From NCBI RefSeq assembly GCF_001653235.2, contig NC_035796.1, forward strand, positions 2,418,001-2,482,000: a DNA stretch of 64,000 nt. Direction: 5' to 3'. Under the pieces are notes generated by a model. The model was not told the origin of the DNA. It saw only the letters and a list, made by a program, of their open reading frames with translations, and made no database searches. The DNA is from Pochonia chlamydosporia 170. Taxonomy: Eukaryota > Ascomycota > Sordariomycetes > Hypocreales > Clavicipitaceae. The translations under genes were made by a program, and so were the position numbers. Below are positions 1 through 11,331 of the stretch, piece by piece; the stretch's first letter is position 1; every line of letters begins with the position of its first letter.

Positions 1-2
1 CT

Positions 3-665
3 ATGCCTGCTTCGCCGATGCCCAACGGATTACATCCTAACTTCCAGAGCCCATCGTCGACGGGCAGCTTTCCCAGTCCGAAACACCATCAATTAAGTCC
101 TTCGTCGGCTGCAACGGCATTATATTATCCGTCTCCCAACCTGGACGTTGACAGAGACACCCCTTCTCCACGGACATCGTCTGAAGACAGACGGACAAAG
201 TCATCGTAAGTTTTTGTCCCCGAATCATGGTGCCCTTGTGTCGGTTGCTAACTTATTAGGTCACAAAATGGTCGCGACTATCCCGTCTGCTGCTTATATC
301 CAGGTTGCAACGCCAAGCCTTTCAAGCGCAGAGCAGACCTAGATCGCCACTACAAGCATCGACATGCCTCTGATGCGCAAAAAGTCTCGTTTAACTGTGA
401 CTACCCACGGTGCTCTCGGCGTAGGGATCCCTTCCACAGATTAGATCACTTCCGCGACCACCTCCGTGAGTTCCACAAGGAGGACATCGAGAAGCGCGGC
501 GGCTCCGTCAACGAAGAGTGGCTCGAAGACCGGCGAGTCTCATCAACATGGTGGCGATGCTCCAAATGCCTCAAGAGAATCTACATTGACCAAAACGGCT
601 ACGAGTGTCCCAACTGCAAGACTACATGTCAACCGAAGCGCAAGGAAGCCCGTCGCCGCAGCTGA
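3..665 (+). CDS. C2H2 zinc-finger protein, C-terminal part (gene starts outside window)
   Basis: Two exons are visible, 3-205 and 260-665, joined in frame across a 54-nt intron (GTAAG donor, TTATTAG acceptor). The first exon encodes a Ser/Pro-rich disordered stretch. The second encodes two C2H2-like fingers: one with C-C..C..H..H starting near YPVCCLYPGC, the next near FNCDYPRC. A C-terminal treble-clef-like module follows, with two CxxC pairs (CSKC and CPNC) and a basic tail ending at TGA 663-665. Nucleic-acid binding, probably as a transcription factor, is inferred from the fingers. The in-frame ATG at position 3 is probably internal because the disordered region continues to the window edge. 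I do not recognise a named orthologue. Confidence 0.82.
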
Positions 666-1586
666 TAATTTCCCGTCTCATCTAATTCTCGACTTTAATG
701 TTCTCTTGTCGCACCCTTTTTTGTCACTAATAGCTGCCTTGGGTTGCAGCCCGGCGAGGCTGCCTGTCCGCCTTGCTGGCAACTTTCAGCGTGACCATGG
801 GAACTGCTGGCCAGTTATGCGTCACTGCCCTCTCCCCCCAAACAAAATAGATACCAATGTATATACGTTACGAGGCAGCCTGGGGCTCCGCCATGATGAA
901 CAGATAGAAACGAGATGAGAGCATCTACGAAATCAATGAACATGACGTACATACAAAAATCGTCTCTTCCTACGTACACTCTTTCGTCAAACGCAAGTGC
1001 ATCATGTAGAACCCCGTACCCCGTACCCCGTCTTCCGCCACCAGTAGCCCCAAGTCATGTCCGATCAAGACACGCATCGCATCTCACATCGCACCAACAA
1101 CCGAGACAGGCCATCTGACATGTGTAATGGTGTGCAACCAAGACACATAAACCACCACAAACATTGCCGAGGCTAGGCACCCCTCTAGGCAGCTTTTTAC
1201 ACTTACCGAAAAGCAATTGACAATTTATCGCGGGGCTGGCATCACAGATCCAGGGTCTTCATGGCATGGGAATGTTGGATAACACTGCCACCACCGATGC
1301 TAGAGCTGTGGATCACAAACCGAGCGACTGGAAAGCAAGCGAAAGGGCAAGGGAAGTCTTCTAGAAGCTTGGGGTGGCGGTGTTGTGGGGCGCATTACTA
1401 GTGACGTTGGCGAGGCTGTGCTCATGGAGCGCTTGCCTGCATTATGACACGAGAGCTTGGACATGAACATCTATTATGCAGAAGCTATGATACAATAGAT
1501 CATGTGGGACGGGGACCGCTCCGATTGAAAATGACGTTGTGATTCCACTTGTATGTTGGTGATATCCCTGCAACGACTGCGAGAAA
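666..1586. other. Intergenic, convergent 3' flanks
   Basis: The stretch lies between two convergent genes. Only short, compositionally random frames and a small CCCCGTA-type direct repeat near 1010-1030 are visible. I see no gene. Confidence 0.6.
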
Positions 1587-3554
1587 TCACTCAATGGGGT
1601 CTTCGTCGTAGTTTGGTAATGCGCGGATATCGGGGCGATTTCTGAATCTTTTTCGTATACGGTCTGTAGGGAATTGCGCTACATCCATCGGCGGATGTTG
1701 TACCTCGGAGGAGGCTAGTCTGCCGATGAAGAGCTGGGGTTGACGGTATAGAACCTCGGGTTTGGGGTTGACCGGTGAGGCCGGTCGCGGTGTGTGTTGA
1801 GGCATGCTATTTATGGCGTCGGCCGATAGGGGCGTTCGTCCGGGCGACGGTGAACGGATCAGATGTTTGTTTGTGGTTGGAATGGGGAAAGGTGAGCTGG
1901 GTGATGAGGGCGGTTGTGCGGTGTTGCTGGCTGTTGAGTTTGAGATTTGAGGTGGGTTGGTATTGGTGTGTTCGTGGTGTGCTGTGTTGTATATTGCATC
2001 TTCTGGGGAATACTGATGAGTGGAAGCGTTTCCAAATATGTCGGTGTCTAGTTGAGGAGACAAGTCTCGCTTCTGCAGGTGTTTCGGTCCGCGCAGTTCT
2101 TCTAAGAATGCTTGGAGATGTTGGAGATCTTCTGCATCGAGACACTCAGCAAATGGCAAGCCCAACAGATCGTCATCTGTCGATGTAGTAGCAGGGGAGG
2201 CGTGACGGGTTGACCCTGTTGAGCCACATGTTGCTACGCTTTGTTGACAAGCTTCTTCGTTATCGGAGTGCCGATGTAATGCTCCGGCTGATAGGTATTT
2301 AGTACCGGCGTTGGCTTCGTAAACTGGTTGAAGCCCCCTTGGTTTCTGTGAAGGCATCCGAAAGCTGCCGGTTCTGTGAAAACTATTCATATGCCCCAAT
2401 TCGGCGTACTTCTCTTCATCGCATCTTCGGTAATTGGGCGAATTTCGGCGGAAACTTGTTTTTGTCGAACTTTGTTGTGGTTCTGGTTCAGGTTCAAGTT
2501 GAGGACTGGATTGGCGAAGATGCAGCTGAATCCTGCGCGAAGGATGCGGACCGCATGTGAACTGGCTGCCCGGTTGTGCTAATGTGCTAAACTCCGATTT
2601 AGGACTTTGAGTCTCCAAATTGATCAAGCTTGATGTGATACAAGGCGTTGGTCGTGGATGTTGCAATGGCTGATGACAAACCCCAACGCGCGGTAATGGG
2701 CTGCTCGTGCTGTATGCTTGATCGGACCACGGAAACCGCTGTACGCTCTGAGAGCGGCTGGACCGATTGCTCAAGCTAGACGAATGTGATGAACAGAGAG
2801 GGTTTGGATTTGTGAAGACTCGTGGATCGTCGTGTCCTTCAAACCCTCCCAATTGTAGAGAGTTGTCCACGCTTTGGGTTTGTGATGCTTGTGAAGGCGA
2901 TACAATTGGCTGATTTTGTGAGCTTCTTTGACTTCTGAGGGAGTTGGCATTCTGACTCTATCGGAATTTTTGGCTACCAACACGAACTCGAATTTCGTCT
3001 GGTGTCGAAGGCGCGATTGGCGCCAAACTCGTGGACCCAGAAGCCATGGCCTTGCGTGGATTTCGAGGCACATGGTGCCCCCGTATCAGCTTTTTAGGTT
3101 GCGGATAGGTGATCGTAAGGGGTTTCTGAAGGGATATTCCTGTCCAATCGACTTTGCTCAGGAGCCGTTGCTTCTTGGCCGTGATATGGGAAGTGTCAAC
3201 ATCGTCACACTCAGCATGAGAGCTCTGCGACAGAAGATCCTCCTCATACGGCGCCGGTGAAGTCTCGGCGTTGCCGTCGTCACTCTGCGGGAGTGGAATT
3301 AAATCACTGCACTGCTTCCGTTTTGTTGATATTGTGCCTGTGACTTGTGATCGGGCGTCTCGATCACCAGCAGTGTGACGGGAGCTGGCATTGCTCGAAA
3401 TCGCCTCATTCAGACGATTCGGTGTGTCATCTTCAACGTCTTTTGCTCCATTTTGCCGCATTCGGGCCCTGGCAAAGAATTCCCGTTGTCGTGACAGTTC
3501 CTCGCTTTTCCCATTCTTCCTTGCACGCGCGAGCACTCCTTCTGTCCAGTACAT
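1587..3554 (-). CDS. Disordered nuclear-type protein, frame interrupted by one TAG (or a short intron)
   Basis: Reading right to left, one frame of 656 codons runs from ATG 3552-3554 to the stop at 1587 and contains a single TAG at 2958-2960. The first 198 codons begin with a basic WTEG..AR.RK segment, which I recall as typical of the start of conserved fungal proteins of unknown function. The rest is low in hydrophobics and rich in S, P, Q, N and T, with no recognised domain. The TAG could be removed by a 72-nt intron from a GTTGGT donor (same type as one used at 13582) to an AATCAG acceptor, which keeps the frame; otherwise it is a nonsense mutation. A small 5' exon upstream of 3554 is possible, since GATAG directly precedes the ATG. 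Function is unknown. Confidence 0.6.
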
Positions 3555-4104
3555 GCTATCTCAGGTAGGAAGAGACACGAGGGATGGATGAATAGGAGTT
3601 TAATGAATGGTACAGATCCATCTGGCCATTGGTTCGGCCATGAGTTTGGAGGGTTGAGCTTGAACCCATCGTCACCCAGAAATCGTGGTTGGAGAGATGC
3701 AGAGGAAGGAGCGACCATTTGACCGACTTGGCACATGCAACCAAGGTCACTTCTCCATTCCCGCGAGATCGACGACTCTAGAAGGACCAAAATTCTCGCA
3801 CATTTTGAAGCTCCTGATGCTACCCCAATTGACAGCCATGCCCATGAATTGAAGGAGAAATTCTGCTCTTCGACCTGTTGACTTGTTTACATGTACTCTA
3901 TGCACTGTTATCGATAAGACTCCACCAGCTGACGTCGGTGCTGAAGCAATGCAAGCTAAGCTGTGGCCACCTATCGGGATCTGGCCATGCGATAGCTTTA
4001 CCCCTTCACAACACCATCACCGCGTCGCCAATCTTCGAGCCTAGCGAACCGCATTTCGCATTTCGCATCGCGAATCGCATCTGACTGCATAATTGTCTTT
4101 CATC
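3555..4104. promoter_or_regulatory. Divergent intergenic region
   Basis: This stretch separates the minus-strand disordered protein from the plus-strand coiled-coil gene and should hold both promoters. It contains GCATTTCGC / GCATCGCGAATCGC-like short repeats at 4040-4080. I made no confident motif call. Confidence 0.4.
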
Positions 4105-5878
4105 ATGGCTGACGCAGAAGAAAAAGCGCGCCAAGAAAAGCTTGCAGCGGCAAGAAAGCGTGTACGCGGCCCTGTAACCGATGGTCTAACTTGCACGTGT
4201 TAATTCAGGCATAGGTCGAGCAAATGAAGAAGAAGAAGGGCAAAAAGACCACCAAGAAAGACGATACTAAAGACGACGAAGAGACCACTCGAACGGCGTC
4301 GCCAGGTGTTGAAGAGCAAGCTGGATCTTCCGAACCACCCTCAACGGATAAACCTGAAGAGAAGGGAGAGGATGCCGCTGCGGACAACGACAAGGCCGTC
4401 GAAGATGAGAAAGCCGAAGATGGATCGCCCTCATCTACCCCGTCACTTGCGCAGCAGTCTAAAATGAGATCAACTTCGTTCCGTGCTGGTGCAGCTGGAA
4501 CCACCTCACCGGGCCCGTTCAGCCCAGAGGGCGACACAGCGCCGGATATCTACAGAAAACAAGTGGCTCGCATCGAAGAATTAGAAAAAGAAAACAAGAA
4601 ACTATCGAAAGACTTTTCCGACTCCGAGAAACGATGGAAAAAGGCCGAAGACGAGCTTGCTGAGTTCCGTGAAGGCGACGGGGATGCTTCTGCCAAGGGC
4701 AACGGCAGCGATGAAACAGAAAAACTTGTAAGCAAACTTTTCATGACCTAAAGTCGAATGTGAAGCTCAAAGCTATGTAGAAGAGTGAAATTGCCTCCCT
4801 CCAGCGACAAAACACACAGCTTCAGCAACAAGTCTCAAGAGGCTCCGGTCATGGCCATCGGCCATCTGTATCTGTCGCGACGCCCCCATCCGACTTACAA
4901 GCCGAACTTGATGCGAAGAAGTCGACCATCGAATCCATGGAAATTGAAATTTCGACGTTGAAAGCACGCGTGCAGCGACAGGAGACTGGCGCTGAGACGG
5001 AGAAGGAACAAGTAAACGCTCTTGAAGAAAAGCTTGCCAGGGCGGAAGCTGCTGCCGGCAAAGCGCAACGTGAGCTCCAAGATGTCAAACGCAACTTAGA
5101 AAGGACGACAGATAAAGCGGTCCGAGAAGGGAGCGAGCGTTCCAGTGCTGAAGTCAAAGTCAAGACATTGGAGCACGACTTGGAAGAAACAAGCAAGGCC
5201 AAATCTGACCTGGAGATCAAAGTTGATGCGCTGGAAAAGAAAGTGGCGACTTTGACAACTATTCACAAGGAGCAGGACTCCCGATCTCAAGCGCTGAGAA
5301 GAGAAAAGGAGCGCGCAGAGAAGGACGCACAGGACCTGAAAGCCAAGGTCGAAAAGCTGGAGAGCGAAAACTTGAAACTTCGAAGCCGCAAGTCTACGGA
5401 AGGAGGTGGCGGCCTTGATGACGAGGGCGTGGATGAGCTTGAGAATGAAGAACGACTCAGACTTGAAAAGAAGATCCGCAGCCTTGAACACGAAGTGCAT
5501 GAGCTGCGGAGCGGCGCCTGGATTGACAAACGCCGTGAAATGGAAGCCACTAGCCCTGGTTTCCACGACGTGGATCTGTCCGGCGGCCAGACAGGTCACT
5601 CATCACAGAGGAAGCATTCGACCAGTGGTTTTGGCGAGTTCTTCACGAATGGCCTGAACGCATTGGCAGGGGGAGGTGAACACGATTTGATGGATGACGA
5701 CGACTTTGACTTTGATGAGGACGCCTTCCGTAAGGCTCAAGAAGAGGAGTCGAAACAGCGTCTGGAGAGGATCAAGGAGATCAAGCGCGGGCTGAAGCAC
5801 TGGGAGGGATGGAGACTTGACATTGTGGACATTAGGAGAGGCGGTGGCGAGGGCATCGGAGACATTTTCGACGTGTAG
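4105..5878 (+). CDS. Long coiled-coil protein, golgin-like (M protein repeat type)
   Basis: Three exons, 4105-4161, 4215-4727 and 4781-5878, give 555 aa; all joints keep frame. The first exon is a short MADAEEKARQEK start followed by a Lys-rich stretch. Residues about 20-130 are acidic/Ser/Thr-rich and disordered. From about 145 to 430 the protein is almost continuous heptad-type coiled coil rich in E, K, L, R and A. A short C-terminal segment with a DDDDFDFDEDAF acidic patch and a conserved-looking KHWEGWRLD motif ends the protein. No membrane segment or signal peptide is seen. Fungal proteins of this architecture are often annotated as M protein repeat or golgin-type tethers. A Golgi or vesicle role is inference from architecture only. 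Confidence 0.85.
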
Positions 5879-6319
5879 ACGCTATGAATATGTGCCGTTT
5901 GTACAATTTTGCAAAGACTTGATGAATAACTCAGATGAACATGGATGTTACTAAAATTGGATTGATGAATGCTGTCCATGCTAATTGGTTCTGAAACCTG
6001 AACTCTATGTGTACAGCATGAGCCCAGCTTATGGTTGGACCTCACTTTCGAACTCGAGGGTCGGCTCCATCCGCCAGCACATCGACTTTGAATACGTTGC
6101 GAAAAATCTCTGAATGTTTGGGCGGCAAAGGCTCGTGGAACCCTCTCGTGGACCAATGCCACGTATATTAGACGTAGATTGCCCATCAACGTCTTCCTCG
6201 CAAAGCATCTTACAATATTCCAACTAGCATTTCACGGCTTCCACCATTTACAAGACATTGCACGACAACTTACCGAAAGCAACGAAATTCCATCTGCCAG
6301 CCATCAATTTATTGTGTCA
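5879..6319. other. Upstream region of the first BTB-like gene
   Basis: The part 6000-6319 is recognisably similar to the stretch before the second BTB-like gene (shared blocks such as the one ending in GCACGACAAC). It is therefore part of the duplicated unit rather than unrelated spacer. Confidence 0.6.
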
Positions 6320-7222
6320 ATGAGTGCAAGTGGTCACTCAGAGTCGGTTTGGGATGAGGAACAATGGCCTCCTACGCCCTTCTTCGCGGATTGTTGGGTA
6401 GCTGAAACTCGCATCTTGCAGCGCAGCGAGTATTGTCTCGTACGATTCCGAGGCTGTTCTGTATCTACAATCAAAGCCGGGCTGCTTGAAGAGTCGCGGG
6501 AATTGGAGGGTTTGATGCACGAAGTCCCCTCAGGCGATGAGGTTTGCACATATACTCAAAAAAGGGCACACAGGAAACATACTAATCGACTTGAGTAGAG
6601 AGTAAAATTGGTTCTTGACATTGCCGATATTGATTCCGACGATGAAATCGGTGAATTGTTGTACGACTTTCTGGTTTCCCACTCGTGTCCCATCTTAGAC
6701 ACCTGGTACGAATGGCTATATTTTCCCAAAACTCCGCAATTGCTCCAGGTGGCATTCGACAAAAAGATACACAGGCTGGAATCTCTCATTCTGGATAAGA
6801 TGTGGAAGGATATGCGGACATTTCCACAGATTAGGTCATACCCTGAGTTGCGTCAATTTAAGTCCATATTGAGAGAAATGTTGGACAAGCCGCAGAGCGA
6901 GGGGGGAGCCTACTGCGAAGCTGTATTGATGAATTCAGCGAAAATTGGCCACATCTTGCGGGTCACCGGCGATAGTACATACTTGTATCCTTTTGGAGAG
7001 GATCTTGGAGAGAAGTTCAACAGGGAGCTGTGGCGGCGAATGGGTATTTGCGTTGGAGGCGGTGGTGAGTTGGTCCAACTAGAGACGAGTTCAAGGTCGG
7101 ACTCAATGATGGGAACGGGATATTCCAGTGACTATTGCCTGGAAGAACCTGAGGCGTGTGTGGACTGGGAAGTTGGAAGTAGGGATGAGACGACGTCGGC
7201 TGGCCGACCACGTTGGGTGTAA
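6320..7222 (+). CDS. BTB/POZ-like protein, tandem copy 1
   Basis: Exons 6320-6541 and 6599-7222 give 281 aa. The intron has a GTTTGC donor and ends CTAATC..GAGTAG. The middle shows a BTB-like pattern: a hydrophobic ..LLYDFLVSHSCP strand/helix, a tyrosine/tryptophan-rich loop, then a helix ..LLQVAFDKKIHRLESLILDKM matching the LADKYDIPGL region of BTB folds. The C-terminus (GGGGELVQLETSS..SDYC..DWE) is shared with the next gene, so the two are duplicates. BTB proteins in fungi act in protein-protein contacts, sometimes as Cul3 adaptors; that role is inferred. The start is uncertain: the codon aligning with the ATG of copy 2 is TTG (6258-6260) here, so I chose the next in-frame ATG. Confidence 0.72.
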
Positions 7223-7790
7223 TAGACATGTATCTTTCCATGGTGCAGCAAGATAGGTAATTTATTTAATCTATTTCTTGCTGTATTAAGGATGTTATGT
7301 CTCTGTTTAAATTCGGGTTATTATGCATGTTAGTTTCTTGACAGTTGTACGTGTATGTGAGGAATGAGTAGACCAGGACAACCTGTTCACTTGAATTGTC
7401 CAAATGCTATGTGTGTAACATGCGCAAAGCTCATGGTTGACCTGTGAGCAAGAGAATGTTAGATGTCAGTGTGCTCCATCTGCCAGCCATGAACTTTGAA
7501 CATGGTGTGAACAGACGTTGAACATTTTGGCTTTATGTACATTCTCACTAAGGAGTCCAACTCACTGTTGACAAGCTGGGCCGTGAATCCAATCACATCA
7601 GCTCTATACATGATGTGAACAAGTCTTGGAATGCCTAGGAGGAAAATGCCCCAAGAATCTGTCCCTAGGCTAATTCCACATATATTAGACCTCACTTCCA
7701 CTTCCTATCCTGCCCACCAATGTCTTTCTCACCACCCCTCACATTGCAAAATTCGAACCACCATTGCACGACTTCCACTATTTAAAAGAC
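7223..7790. other. Intergenic, duplicated promoter-like sequence
   Basis: Segments of 7390-7790 align by eye with 6000-6260, including the GCTCCATC-GCCAGC block, TATATTAGAC and CTTCCAC-ATTTA-AAGAC. The duplication therefore included upstream DNA. Confidence 0.55.
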
Positions 7791-8117
7791 ATGCACGACA
7801 ACTCTCCCAAAGCACCGGAGGTCGATGGGCCAACTAGGTCTGAGTCCGACCAGGCGATCAACCCCGACTCGCCGGCGAGAGTAAGTCATCACTCAGAGTG
7901 TGGTTGGCCTGCAGCATAGTTTGTGCCCATCTTGTTAAAATGCTAAATAGCTAATACTCACATGTACTTACAGGAGAGTCGTTGTAGGGTCTTCTTCTTT
8001 GAGGACTCTGAATGTGTCTCCAAAGCCAGGCTGCTTGAAGCGTCGCCAGAGTCGGCGAGTCTGATCGAGAAAACCGAACTGGATGACAAGGTTTGCATAT
8101 ACCCAATACAAGAAACA

Positions 8118-8168
<51 letters not shown>

Positions 8169-8820
8169 CAGAGTATTTTCTAATCATGCTGAGTAGGAAG
8201 CAAAATGGATTCTTAATGTCCGCGATTTTAAACTCGGTGGCGACTGGCTCGACGGTCGGCAGGTATATGAATATCTGGCTTGCAACAAGTGTCCCGATAT
8301 ATACGTCTACGGGGATGTTGAGGAGCTTGACTTCGACAGAATTGACGGCTTGCTCCAAATAGCCTCCGAAAAAGATATACCAATACCAGGGCTGAGATCT
8401 GTAATTAAAGAGAAGATAGAGACTGATCTTGGGGAAGTGCTGGGGCAGACGAAAGACCCGTCTTGTGACCTTCACAGGGCAAAAATAAAAAAGACACTGA
8501 CGGAGAATAGCGAGAGACCTAGGCTCCGTAAAGTGCTATTGGAATTTGTAACAAGCAACAAATTTTTGGACAGGGTCGTTCGGCCATCTGAAGACGAATC
8601 TGAAGACGACTTTGTACGGAGGTACTACAAGGATTTGGGCTTGGAATTGGACGGTGGAGGTGGAGGCTATGAGCTGGTCCGGCCAGAGACGAGTTCATGG
8701 ACTGGCTTAATGCAGGACACGGTGGGAGCCAGTGACTATTGCCCATCGGAAACTGGGACGGTCTGTATGGACTGGCCGGAAGTCATGGATGAGGATGAGG
8801 TGAAGTTGCCTTTCAGGTGA
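7791..8820 (+). CDS. BTB/POZ-like protein, tandem copy 2
   Basis: Exons 7791-7880, 7974-8090 and 8197-8820 give 276 aa. The second intron occupies the same place as the intron of copy 1, starts with the same GTTTGCA and ends with the same CTAATC..TGAGTAG, but has been lengthened by a run of 47 A. The BTB-like core includes GRQVYEYLACNKCPDIYVYG and the helix LLQIASEKDIPIPGLRSVI, close to the BTB consensus A.KYDIPGL. The C-terminal GGGGG.ELV.PETSSW..SDYC..DWPE block matches copy 1. The first exon uses ATG 7791, whose counterpart in copy 1 is TTG. Function is not known beyond a probable protein-interaction role. Confidence 0.75.
8119..8165 (+). repeat. Poly(A) run of 47 in an intron
   Basis: An uninterrupted run of 47 A lies inside the second intron of the BTB-like copy 2. 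The matching intron in copy 1 has only a run of six A at the same place. Its exact length in the genome is uncertain because such runs assemble poorly. Confidence 0.9.
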
Positions 8821-9779
8821 GATTGGGTGTGATGGACATGTATCTTTTCCTTTTGCGGGGAGGCACGTTATTTGTTCTTACTTTCTGTGCTTAATTTATA
8901 AAGACTAGACCATTTCTCTGTTAAAAGTCGTGGTATATAAACGTCGGCCTCCTGACAAATGCGCATATGTGACTCAATGAGCGGATCAGAACATCTTGTG
9001 TCAAGATAAATGGAGGTCGGAGGCCACTACTAGGCAAACGAAGGAAAATGTGAGGCTTGTAGTATCAAGTGTAATGTATGAAGATGCCCAAATGATGATC
9101 CAATATTCTTCAATAGAGCCATTTCTCCGTAGGGACCGGCACTACGCCGACGTCTGGTGAACTTGTTCAAACAATTCCAATCTTAGCAACCATCAGTTTG
9201 GGTATTAAACATGAAAAGTGATGACCTGGCGATTTGTATTCTCTGATCCCTTTGAAGCGTGGTTCAGCATTTCGACAAACAGACAAATACGATGGCTTCA
9301 GTTCTGCTTGCGCGTGAAGTTCGAACAGTTGGAGCTGTTACTTGTATCCAGGTCAATTAGGAGCGGACGGCCACTCCAACTCTGTATTACGAGACCGGTG
9401 TAAAAGTCGCCAGTGAACTAACTGAATGCGAGATATTGAACACTGTTGGATCATGTTGCTGCCACCAGAAATAGACACATACGTGCCCTTCGACGTACTT
9501 GTGGGCTTAGCCTGCGTCGAATGTCATTTTGTACGACATATCACTCGAACAGCTGTCAACCTCATCACTCTATACGAGGCACTGCGCATGAATGGCTTGA
9601 ACAGAACAAGGTGGCGACGGTAGAGTTTGCGTTGTAGTTGTGAGTGTGTATGTAATCAGCTCGCAGCGAATAAATACATAAGCAGAGCAGCCTCCTAGAA
9701 CCCGTGAAGACTAAATATCACCACAACGGGTACTTTGGCATGACTTCTCCATCACTATTTGACAATACTTGAGCTTTTA
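8821..9779. other. Intergenic, no gene seen
   Basis: The stretch holds only short AT-rich frames. It may contain decayed BTB-unit sequence, but I could not trace a clear alignment. Confidence 0.5.
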
Positions 9780-10684
9780 ATGTCGTATCCTACGCAAACT
9801 GGAGATCGCGCCAGATTCATGCAGCAGGAGAGAAGGAGGCCTGCCGAGTACGTCAAGCTACGACATAAACATGTACCAACCATCACTCACACAGAATCAT
9901 ACAGCATGGAGGACGACAGCGACGCGGACACCTGCATACTAAAGTTCAGCCATACTGAACTACCTATTTCGAAAAGAACTCTGCTCAGGATCCTAGATCC
10001 TAAGAAAACCGAGCCGAACCGTGACAAACTGATCGCAAAGCATCGCCTACTAATGAAATATCAAAGGGAAGAGGTAAGGAGACGACAGCAGTACCCATTC
10101 GCCGAACAATTGAGCTCACACGTCACTTGGGCGCGCAGGAATCGGAACTCGCCAGTGATATCAGGACAACCATGAGCTACTATCTTCCCTTTGTAAAACG
10201 GTTCGTGCTTTGGGGAAGTTATATGGGTATGGGAAAATTGGCTTTGGAAGAAGACGATTATGAGCTGCGTATCGGTCAATCGTTTTTGATCGCTCATGCA
10301 GCCATCTTCGCACTCGGACATTGGTTCGCTTTACCCACGCTGATATCGGAGGCTTACGATAACCTCAACAAACGTATGGAGATTGGGGATTTGCCGTATG
10401 AGGACATTTGCTGGGCATTCGAGATCGCGGATGCTGTTTCTCGGCATTGCCGTGGGCTTCGAGGCCCTGCGACGGAACAAATGAATGAGGTTTCGGATCG
10501 TCTGCGAGAGGTGAAAAGGTGGAAGGATGCACGAGAGATTGAAAAGTCAAGGCAAAGGTATGGGTACGGCGGGGGATTGAGAAGGACAGGACTAGAAGGA
10601 CAGAGAGCTGGTTTTGGCCCAAGACTATGGTCACATTTGCCAATGGAGGTGTGTCGGAGGAGAATCAAAAGGGCGAGAGGTTAG
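9780..10684 (+). CDS. BTB/POZ-like protein, member 3 of the array
   Basis: Exons 9780-10073 and 10139-10684 give 279 aa. The intron has a GTAAGG donor and GCGCAG acceptor and keeps frame. The second exon carries the helix pattern LIAHAAIFALGHWFALPTLI, which matches the end of a BTB fold (alarm: A..F.IP.L). The N-terminal 98 residues are basic and not recognised. The C-terminus is Arg/Lys-rich and ends ..RRRIKRARG. Similarity to copies 1 and 2 is limited to the fold pattern, so this is an older or diverged member. I chose ATG 9780 because the open frame upstream of it has no other ATG. Confidence 0.65.
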
Positions 10685-11331
10685 ATGTTTGGCGACGGTT
10701 TCATTCTTTGGGCTGATGCGTAAATACGAAGAATAGGTTATTGAAGATGGTTGGCTTGACTGAGGGAGTGCTGGAGGCACTCGGAGCTGTGGGCGGTGGA
10801 ACGCGCGTGGACATGATTAGGCATTATGGGATTTAATGTAAGTAACTAGTTTGCGAAAGCACTGCCAGATTGAGGCTTGTTGGAGATGAAATTGGTAGTT
10901 GTAACATGTAACAGATTGCAACTTGAGAGCTGTGTTTGTGCAAGTGCGACAACCCATGAACAGCATTTAGACATTTAGAGGAATTGCCACAACTTGAGCG
11001 ATCGAGACCATGATTTGAATGGCAGTAAATGACGCTTTTGCGTGAAGAATGGTTACGTGTGTTCTGGCTGAACAGATTGGAGCAGAAGTTCTCATCGAGT
11101 TCACCAACACTCCAGCAGGTTGATGTGAATTTTAGATTCGGGGGCGATTGAACTCGTTATTTTATGAAACATGAACAAGGTGGTGACGCATTGTCTACTG
11201 GTATAAGAAGACGTCCTGGAACATTGGGCACTCCATTCAAGCACTCAACTTCGCAAAACAACGAAGATTTTTACCATCTACACTGCCGTAACTATCCTCA
11301 TCCCTCACGTACAGCAATCCGTTGGGTCGTT
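10685..11331. other. Intergenic, no gene seen
   Basis: The stretch is AT-rich with short frames only. The 3' end is presumably the promoter of the fourth BTB-like gene. Confidence 0.5.
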
